From NCBI GenBank assembly GCA_039621445.1, contig CP154954.1:48835847-48899846 (forward strand): a stretch of DNA of 64,000 bases, written 5' to 3'. Under the pieces are notes generated by a model, which worked only from the letters and a program-made list of their open reading frames with translations, made no database searches and was not told the origin of the DNA. Source of the stretch: Euglena gracilis (Eukaryota; Euglenida; Euglenophyceae; Euglenales). A program made the translations under genes and the position numbers. Positions 46,721 to 64,000 of this stretch are shown here, one piece after another (the stretch's first letter is position 1; each line of letters starts with the position of its first letter).

Positions 46721-47004
46721 AGAGCTCAGCGACCTGAACCCTATCTAACAGCCTTAATCCGTGACATGAAACACGTTGCCGCGCGTCATGCATGTGGAAT
46801 GTGGAGAACGATTGGTGATGGCAACCCGGACCCCGGTCCCGCTTTCTTTCGCTTTTCGTTGTGTTTCACGGTGCCGGGTGTATTTTACGATATTTTTGGA
46901 AGGGCATGACAAGGCATTTCGAAAAGGTTAATAACCCCATTTGTGGTGTGTCACTTCTCGGTGAGACGTGGGGGGTTGGGTGGCCCCCTCCCCCCCCTCT
47001 GCAG

Positions 47005-47100
47005 GTGTGTGCGGTGACGAAGCAAGGCCAGCAGCCCATCGGCAGCTGCTACAACTGCAACGCCACCAATCACTCCGTCAAGAACTGCCCGCCCCCAGGC
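47005..47100 (+). CDS. 3' half of knuckle 2 plus CCHC knuckle 3
   Basis: After CTCTGCAG the phase-0 frame begins VC, completing knuckle 2, then AVTKQGQQPIGS and CYNCNATNHSVKNC, an exact CX2CX4HX4C. The frame reaches a TAG at 47128-47130, so the exon must end earlier; GGCCG|GTCTCA (47102) is the best donor. Confidence 0.75.
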
Positions 47101-47264
47101 CGGTCTCAGCACCACGCCCCTCACGCCTAGGTTGCCTCCGTTGAGGAACAGCCCAGGGGGGGGGGATGCCCAACAGCGGTGCGGGGGGAGTGCTTTGCCT
47201 CTCGAGAGCCCATGCCACCCTCGGTCATTTTGACCGTTGCCAGTCGTTGCCCGGCGTCTCGCAG

Positions 47265-47447
47265 CGCCAGGGGAGGCGGAGAGGGACTGGCCTGCCCCAC
47301 TCCCTCTTCTGCACGTTCTGTGAGCGGCCCGGGCACACGCGCAATGTGTGCTGGAGGGAGGACCCGGCCCGCAAGGACCAGCACAGCACCCGCAAGGAGA
47401 AGCAGCCGCCCCCCGCGGCGGTCCCCGCCGAGGCCGTCACCAACGAG
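47265..47447 (+). CDS. CCHC knuckle 4 exon
   Basis: It contains CTFCERPGHTRNVC, an exact knuckle, between an Arg-rich lead (RQGRRRGTG) and a Lys/Pro-rich tail (RKEKQPPPAAVPAE). The donor GAG|GTCCAG gives phase 0, matching 48451. The acceptor may be CTCGCAG (47264) or CCCAACAG (47176); the latter matches the phase left by 47005-47102. Confidence 0.65.
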
Positions 47448-47805
47448 GTCCAGCGCTTTGGGGCTCCCGCAATTTGCTGTGCGCCTGTGCGATGTTAAAC
47501 TGTTTGCTCATGCGCCCCGCACATGCCATGTGCACGCGCACACGTAGACTGCAGAAGGTTTAGGCCAAGCCAGGCCCAAAGGTCGGCCCAAATTTCGGCC
47601 TAAAATTCTTACCAAAACTGCATTCTTTCAATAACCCTTAACAGGCTTTCAGAAGGAGCACCACGTCCACCTCGGAGTGTCATCTGGGTAACCCTGATGG
47701 TGGCGGGGGGCACCCAGGAGGTACCTGTGCCAATATAAAAAATACAGAAATAAAAATTAATAAATATACATTAAGTGGATATTTTCACATAAGTATATAC
47801 ATATT

Positions 47806-48061
47806 GCAGCTGAATTCTTAATGGCCCCAGGGGCATTAATAATTCCCAGGGGTTAGCGGAAAAATTTGGGTTATGGATGGAATGGGGTCAGGGTTAGGAG
47901 TTAGGTTGGTGTTAGGCCTAATTTAGATTGGTGTTAGGTGTACCAGTTAAGCCTAAAGTTAAGCTGAACTCCTAACCCTAACCCTATTCCATCAATAACA
48001 CAAAAAAAATTGACCCCCTGGAACTTCTTAATGGCCCCAGGGGCATTAAGAATTCAGCTGC
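47806..48061. repeat. Foldback element with CCCTAA/TTAGGG motifs
   Basis: It begins GCAGCTGAATTCTTAATGGC and ends CATTAAGAATTCAGCTG. The arms carry GGGTCAGGGTTAGGAGTT and AACTCCTAACCCTAACCC as inverted copies with a short centre. ATGGCCCCAGGGGCAT near both ends is itself almost palindromic. It lies in an intron of the zinc-knuckle gene. Confidence 0.85.
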
Positions 48062-48450
48062 CCTATATATGTGTGTATGTGTGTATGTATGCATGTGTAA
48101 ATATACATGTGCATATATGCGTATGAATATGAATCTGTATTTGTGTATTTACATAAATGTATATGCATATGCATGTGTACAATGATGGAAGGGAGGGCGA
48201 TAATATGCACCATACAGTTTTGTTTTTTTGCAGTTGATTTTGGAGGATAAGATTGTGCATTAGAGTTTTTTGTTGTTGTTGTTGTTGTTTTGCATTTTTC
48301 ATTTTTCAATGAGTCGTTTTGGGCATCGTAAAAGGTTTTTTTCGTATGTACAGTCTTTCCAGTTTTTGGCAGGTTTTTTTTTGCCTCCTCGTCTGCCTTC
48401 CCAGAAGGCAACGTCATGTTATTGAGATAAGCCAGGTACCCTCACCTCAG

Positions 48451-48612
48451 GCCGTTGCCGTGGGAGAGGTGGACATTCTGTCGGTCCTGCGGACTCACAA
48501 GGGTGGCAAGAAGCAGAAGGCCGCGGATGATTTCATGGACCAGCTGCGCCGGTACTGTGAGCAGCTCCAGTCCGCCCCGCCAGCCCCACCACCTGTTGCG
48601 GAAGGCCCAGAG
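48451..48612 (+). CDS. Linker exon of the multi-knuckle gene
   Basis: The exon is 162 bp, phase 0/0, between ACCTCAG and GAG|GTCTGT. It reads VGEVDILSVLRTHKGGKKQK, then AADDFMDQLRRYCEQLQ and a Pro/Ala tail. It joins in phase to 47265-47447 and 48922-49062. It looks like a helical or protein-binding segment; no family is recognised. Confidence 0.6.
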
Positions 48613-48921
48613 GTCTGTGCCGATTGCGAGCAAACCCAAAATCAAGTTTCTGCGTTCTCCGGACACAACAGATCGTCACGCTGCATTGCACATACGCGGG
48701 ACAGCCCTAATTTGCCCCAAAATTCAATACTTTCAAAATGGCGGGGCTGTTGGTGCAAGCATCGACCTGCATAGACCAGCATTTTTTCTTTCTTTCGAAA
48801 TAGCCTTTTCAAGTACCGGCCACCGAACCCCGTCAAGCTCCGCCACCTCAAGTTTGCCAGGGTCTGAAGGCCGCCCCTTCCACCCCCCCCCCCCCCCCCC
48901 CCGTGTGTGCCTTCATCCCAG

Positions 48922-49062
48922 GCCGCCGTGGACCCAGCCGACCCCGCGGCGGCGGAGGGGCCCCCAGGGCCCCGCAAGGCGCGCTGCTACAACTGCAAGA
49001 GCGCCGGCCACGTCGTCCGCGACTGCCCCGACAAGCTGTTCTGCACGCGCTGCCGGAAGGAG
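48922..49062 (+). CDS. CCHC knuckle 5 and 5' half of split knuckle 6
   Basis: The exon is 141 bp (47 codons), phase 0/0, between TTCATCCCAG and GAG|GTAAAC. It carries CYNCKSAGHVVRDC, then CPDKLFCTRCRKE. The last seven residues are the start of knuckle 6, completed by GHTANRC from 50964. The donor GTAAAC is also the first six bases of the inverted-repeat element 49063-50876. Confidence 0.85.
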
Positions 49063-49180
49063 GTAAACCCCCCCCAAATAGTATTGCACCCGCAGCTCTA
49101 TTGGACGGCCGCCTCCGGCGGGGGGGGGGGGGTGCAGCACTATTTGGACCCGCAGCACTATTGGGCTGGGTGCCTCTTAG

Positions 49181-50564
49181 CAGGGGGGGGGGGAATTATG
49201 CGGTCCGCATTATTCCGCATTATTCCGCATTTTTCCGCATTTCCGCATTATTCCGCATTATTCGGCATTTTCCCGCATTTTTCCGCATATTTTCCGCATT
49301 TTTTTTGTAAATTTTCCGCATTTTTCCGCATTTTCGCATTTGACCGCATTTTTTTCCGCATTTTTCCGCATTTTCCCGCATTTTCCCGCATTTTTCCGCA
49401 TAATTTCCGCATTATCCCGCATTTTCCGCATTTTTCCGCATAATTACCGCATTTTTCGCATAATTTCCACATTTTTCCACATAATTTCCGCATTTTTTGT
49501 GATTTTTTTTTACGTTTCAGGTCAACTACAAGGTTCATTGTTTCCCCAAGTTTGATGAAGTCTGACCGCTCTTTTGAAGGGCAAGGATGGATGGACGTTG
49601 TATGTTTCCAGAAAGGGTGGATGTTCATTCATGGTTTTCACATACCATTGTTGCCCCACTCGCTTCTTTAATCGATGATTTGTTTGCCACATATTCTTTG
49701 CTGAAATGTTTTTCAAAAGGGTCCTAGTTCAGGTGCAAGCCCAGTTTCTGCGTGATATGTTCATCAGAGTTTTGAAATCGTTGCAGGACGGTTTGAATGT
49801 TTGCTTTGAGAAAAGCAAGGAACAAATTGAGTTTTACCGTCAACTTCGCGTGCTCAACCCAAATAATTTGCCTTTTATGTCATCAGCTCCCACAGATTAC
49901 TCAGCGTTGCGTTTGGACGGATGTGATGAAGATTTCATACAATATTTGCAATGCACAAAAAGGGATATTGACGGCACAGAGGAGTTAATTGAATGGTGGA
50001 AGACGCACCGGCCATCACTTTTTCGTGAACGTGTTTTGTTTCTGATTTCCACCCCGGTCGCCACTTCAAGTGTGGAAAGGTTTTTTTCCGTTTGTGGACA
50101 GCTGGATGCCAATCAGTGGGCTTTGTCACAAAATGCACGGAGGTTGGAGTTTATGCTTCAATTTAATGGTGATTTGTCTGGGCGTTTCACCTCTGACCTG
50201 TTCGCATTGTTTATTTGCGTCCGCGGCTTTTGAACAATGGACATACTGCCGCTGAACATTTTTATTGTGCTTTGTTTTTCCATTGCATTTTGGTGACTTC
50301 TGGCAAGCTTGGGCATCGGCGATGGAAATCAAATAGCATCGAGACCCTGCATATTGTGAGGTAGAAATATATCTGTCCTCTCCATGTGACCTGGGACTCC
50401 ACAGAATTTCGGCATATTTTCCGCATTTTCCGCATTTTTCCGCATATTTTCCGCATTTTTTTTCCGCATAATTTCTGCATAATTTCCGCATTTTTCCGCA
50501 TTTTTCCGCATAATTTCCGCATTTTTTCCCCGCCTGCCAGACCGCATAATTTCCCCCCCCCCTG
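49181..50564. mobile_element. hAT element with transposase remnant
   Basis: The ends are CAGGGGGGGGGGAATTATGC (then GGTC) and the complement ATAATTTCCCCCCCCCCTG. A 7-bp target duplication, CTCTTAG, flanks it (49174-49180 and 50565-50571). The subterminal CCGCATTTT arrays match the element at 11665-12471, which shares both sides of the core and lacks the coding part. It sits inside the intron between 49062 and 50964. Confidence 0.92.
49706..50233 (+). pseudogene. hAT transposase, C-terminal fragment
   Basis: An open frame of about 175 residues in AT-rich codons. Near the C-terminus it reads ELIEWWKTHRPSLFRERVLF, then STPVATSSVERFFSVCGQ and LSQNARRLEFMLQFN. The WW, P-x-L, P-x-(T/S)S-(S/A)-x-ER-x-FS and closing L..N pattern is that of the hAT C-terminal dimerisation region. 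The N-terminal zinc finger and the first catalytic parts are absent; fragments upstream lie in other frames. It is almost certainly inactive alone, but it identifies the superfamily. Confidence 0.85.
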
Positions 50565-50963
50565 CTCTTAGTCCCGGCCTATCACCACAGACACCCTTTT
50601 TGTCTGCTCAATGTCCTTCTCTGAGGCTAGTGAGGTCGTGTGGTTCATCTTTGGACGACTTTTGTGAGTTGCTCGGGTGGGAATTTGCCCCCTTTCCCCT
50701 CTCTGCGGATTAAAAAAGGTGCCTGCAGTAGGCTGCACCAGCTTCTACGCATTTCACATTGCTGTGATTTGGGGGGGTGCAGCACTATTGGACGCTCGCT
50801 TCATCCGGCAGGGGGTGCAGCACTATTTTGGACCCGCAGCTCTATTGGCCCCGCAGCACTATTAGGGGGGGTTTACGCCATGCCACTGTCCCCCCTGCCT
50901 GTCTGCCGCCCGTGCCGCCCCTCGGCACGCTGTCTTCCATGCCCCCCCTCCGGCTCCCCCCAG

Positions 50964-51045
50964 GGGCACACCGCCAACCGCTGCAAGACGTGCCACAACT
51001 GTGGCGGCCACCACCTCCTCCGCGAGTGCCCCGGCCATGTCGTGC
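50964..51045 (+). CDS. 3' half of knuckle 6 and CCHC-like knuckle 7
   Basis: After CTCCCCCCAG the frame begins GHTANRC, completing CTRCRKEGHTANRC. Next comes KTCHNCGGHHLLREC, a knuckle one residue short in its middle spacer (CX2CX3HX4C). The likely donor is CAT|GTCGTG in phase 0. The short spacer is real in the sequence and may alter metal binding. Confidence 0.75.
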
Positions 51046-51186
51046 CCTCCTCACTGTCTCGCTTCAGTGGTCCGCCAAAATTTGGGCAATGGAATTGCCC
51101 CTTCCCTGCTTTGGGGTCGGAACTCTCCGTTCACCCCCGCCAACATTCTGTCTTTGCGGAGGAAATTGAGGGCCACTGACCATCAG

Positions 51187-51405
51187 GGATGCTCACAAGA
51201 GGGCCGCCACGGGGGCAAACCCGTCGTGTGCAGCAAGTGCCAAAAGTCCGGGCACACCGTCAACAAGTGCAAGCAGCAGGTGGAGGGGGAGGCCCCGCCG
51301 GGGAGACCGGGGGCGACGGTGAAGGGGTTCGTCGCGGAGGCCACTGCGGAGACCATGCTCCAGATCCTCCAGGAGACGGTGTGCCTGGGCCCCGATGGCC
51401 GATGA
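51187..51405 (+). CDS. Terminal exon with CCHC knuckle 8
   Basis: After GACCATCAG the phase-0 frame holds KPVVCSKCQKSGHTVNKC, an exact knuckle, then a Gly/Pro linker and a helical tail (EATAETMLQILQETVCLG), ending DGR-TGA at 51403-51405. AATAAA follows 36 bases later. The whole protein would carry at least eight CCHC knuckles. Possible relatives are Air1/2 (five knuckles, TRAMP), GIS2/CNBP (seven) and HEXBP-like proteins; which is right cannot be settled by eye. Confidence 0.75.
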   Translation, partial: GCSQEGRHGGKPVVCSKCQKSGHTVNKCKQQVEGEAPPGRPGATVKGFVAEATAETMLQILQETVCLGPDGR

Positions 51406-51440
51406 TTGCCAATCATGATCACCGGTAATTGTTTAAGACC

Positions 51441-51446
51441 AATAAA
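51441..51446 (+). terminator. AATAAA poly(A) signal
   Basis: A canonical AATAAA lies 36 bases after the TGA of the zinc-knuckle gene and before a GGGTG-rich stretch. This supports a transcript end here and separates it from the polymerase gene downstream. Confidence 0.6.
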
Positions 51447-51629
51447 AGGAGGGTGCAACACTCCAAGTCCGACAAGAAACAAAATGGTATAAAATCAGGT
51501 CAGTGATCTTCTGGGCAGTTCGTGCTCCATTCTCGGGTGTGATTTTTTTCTGGTTTTTGGAGCCCCTCCCCCCAAAGCGTGCAGTTGCGACACGCTTCGC
51601 CCTCTGACTCTCTCAGGGGTTCCTTCCAG

Positions 51630-51778
51630 CTGGGGCAGAGGTCACTCCAGTGTTGGATCCGACGCCGCTGTGCGTTGTCCTGTGTCCCACGACGGAGGAG
51701 CGGGACGCGTTCGTCACCGCGCTCAACGGCGCCGTGCCAGCCCTCTGCCCCCCGCTGGTGGCTCACCCCGGCCCCTGA
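51630..51778 (+). CDS. Exon candidate of uncertain gene
   Basis: After TCCTTCCAG the frame VTPVLDPTPLCVVLCPTTEE continues RDAFVTALNGAVPAL and ends with TGA 51776-51778. It is GC3-rich and looks coding. It could be an alternative last exon of the zinc-knuckle gene or part of another gene; the neighbours give no decision. Confidence 0.4.
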
Positions 51779-52590
51779 ATGACAGACCACGCGGCAGGTT
51801 TGGCGGAACGATAAAGCATGGTTTTCATAGGTGCGACGTTTTTTTTTAACGCAAGTCCAATATGCTTATTGGACTTGTTATATAACAAATCATTTTACCA
51901 AATACACAATGTGTTTACAAATCACAAATAATAATGTGTTTTATTGTGTGTAATAATGTGTTTTATGGATCCATTTTGTCTTGTTGCAATTGTAAACCCC
52001 CCAGCACATTTTTTTCAGAGGCAAAATCCCCGAGCTTCCAATTTTACCTGTTTGTTTTCCCTGGAGGTGCAGGCGGTTGAGGCATATTTTTGGGAGGGGA
52101 GCAGGCTTAAGGTTGAGGGTACCCCCCCGGGGGGGGGAGCTGGACTGCAGCTAGTCCAAAATTGGCTAGTGGACATCCTAGTGGACCCCTCAGGGGGGAG
52201 GGTTCCGCTAGCAGGGTTAACAAGTGGGACTTTTTTTTCCAGCGATCCCGAAATTTTTTTGTCCACAAAAATAGACAATTTTTGGCCATTTTTTGTGATT
52301 TTTTTTGAAACAAAATATGCCAAAAAATCAAAAACCTCATTTCCACCTCGGCATGCAGCGCCAGAGGTTTTTTTTTTAACCATTTGGGGGAACAGACCCC
52401 CCCCCCCAGACCTTGCTGGTGGCTTTTCCCCCCGTGTGTGGCAAATGGCCAGCCAGTGGACCCCCCGGGGTCCTTAAGCAAAGTCCTGGTCCTGGAGGGG
52501 AGACTGGCTGAAATGGCTCCTTGTGGCAGAAAGGACTCCGGGCTCACCACAACCCCAAGCCACGCATTCCCCGCCAACGCCCCAGCGCAG
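51779..52590. other. Intergenic or intronic region
   Basis: AT-rich sequence (51830-52010), then T- and G/C-run-rich repeat-like sequence resembling the 13.6-13.9 kb and 59 kb repeats (CCCCCCGGGGTCCTTAAGCA). No supported exon; promoter elements of the polymerase gene may lie here but none is convincing. Confidence 0.4.
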
Positions 52591-63498
<10,908 letters not shown>

Positions 63499-64000
63499 GT
63501 GTGCCGCAGGAGGCTGTTGCGTGGCCACGGTCGGGGGCCCAATTGATCACTGCCTTCCTGGCAAGGGACCTTTTTGGGGGTGAGGTAAAGACAAAGGGAA
63601 ATCTCAATTTTTTCCGATTTTCTGTGTGTCTCAGATTTGTTTATCGAAGCACGAGGTGCGGGGTCTAAGAATGACAATGACAATCCAGTACGCTCCCTGT
63701 CAGTCAACGACCCATACTTTGTGTCCAGATATCATGAACCATCTGTCCGGTGATACTGTGATGATCGTGCACATTGAGGGGGTGCACATTGAGGGGGACA
63801 GAACCACATTATTTTTCGGGATTTTGCAGGTTTTTTTTTGTGTGTGTGTCCTTCTGACTTCTGCCTGGAAATGAGTTTGACAAAGAGAAATCCTGCATTT
63901 GGGCCACATCTTCTCTGCCATCAAAATTTTAGATTTCTTTTGCTTTTTTTTTTGAATATTTCACAACAATTTGCAAAATGTTCACAAACTTACAAAAAAT
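63499..64000. other. Right edge: intron of the polymerase gene
   Basis: No family-matching exon was identified. TTTTGTGTGTC and T-rich stretches dominate; the CTCAG at about 63636 is a possible acceptor but its reading frame is not convincing. Confidence 0.4.

Larger units (their letters stand above)
49063..50876. mobile_element. TIR element with GTAAACCCC...GGGGTTTAC ends, forming most of an intron
   Basis: The left end GTAAACCCCCCCCAAATAGT and the right end CACTATTAGGGGGGGTTTAC are inverted repeats, followed inward by GCAGCWCTATTGG units at both ends. The first bases coincide with the 5' splice site of the intron that splits knuckle 6. A hAT element (49181-50564) is nested inside. The acceptor lies 87 bases beyond the right end, so only the donor is element-borne. 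No target duplication is evident. Confidence 0.65.

Overview
The window is nuclear DNA from an intron-rich eukaryote. GC-rich coding islands of about 25-220 bp sit in long introns full of (TG)n and (GA)n arrays, G and C homopolymers and short transposons. The usable exons lie on the + strand with GT-AG borders, TGA stops and at least one AATAAA signal. No operon, Shine-Dalgarno site, rRNA or tRNA was seen. A protist or alga is likely, but the lineage cannot be fixed from this sequence.

Layout. (1) Bases 1-22267 and 25074-45745 are two direct copies (A and B) of one 20-22 kb segment. They differ by scattered substitutions, a roughly 300-bp inversion and several presence/absence insertions. Each copy holds about 20 candidate exons of proteins I do not recognise, a decayed Gag-like reading frame, an exon pair for a basic/acidic linker that occurs twice per copy, and CCHC zinc-knuckle exons at its 3' end. 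(2) Bases 22268-25073 are unique sequence between the copies, with two GC-rich exon candidates and foldback or inverted-repeat elements. (3) Bases 45746-51450 continue the zinc-knuckle gene out of copy B. The gene ends at a TGA (51403-51405), followed by AATAAA (51441-51446). At least eight CCHC knuckles are encoded from 44.5 to 51.4 kb, two of them split by introns. (4) From about 52.6 kb to the right edge runs a gene in many small exons for a TRF4/PAPD5-type non-canonical poly(A) polymerase. The GS motif, the DxD motif, a third acidic position, the central domain and the C-terminal nucleotide-recognition motif can all be read. Its 3' end lies outside the window.

Working together. A multi-knuckle CCHC protein directly upstream of, and co-oriented with, a TRF4-type polymerase recalls the Air1/2 and Trf4/5 partners of the TRAMP nuclear RNA surveillance complex. 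That link is inference; CNBP/GIS2-like or HEXBP-like proteins also carry many knuckles.

Mobile DNA dominates the rest. One family has hAT-like CAGGGG...CCCCTG ends, 7-bp target duplications and empty sites in the other copy. One 1.4-kb member still encodes the C-terminal end of a hAT transposase. A second group has ends reading roughly (G)TAAACCCC...GGGGTTTAC; in one case that end is exactly the 5' splice site of the intron splitting a zinc knuckle. Exon limits below come from splice consensus, phase, copy A/copy B comparison and family matches from memory. No transcript or database was consulted.
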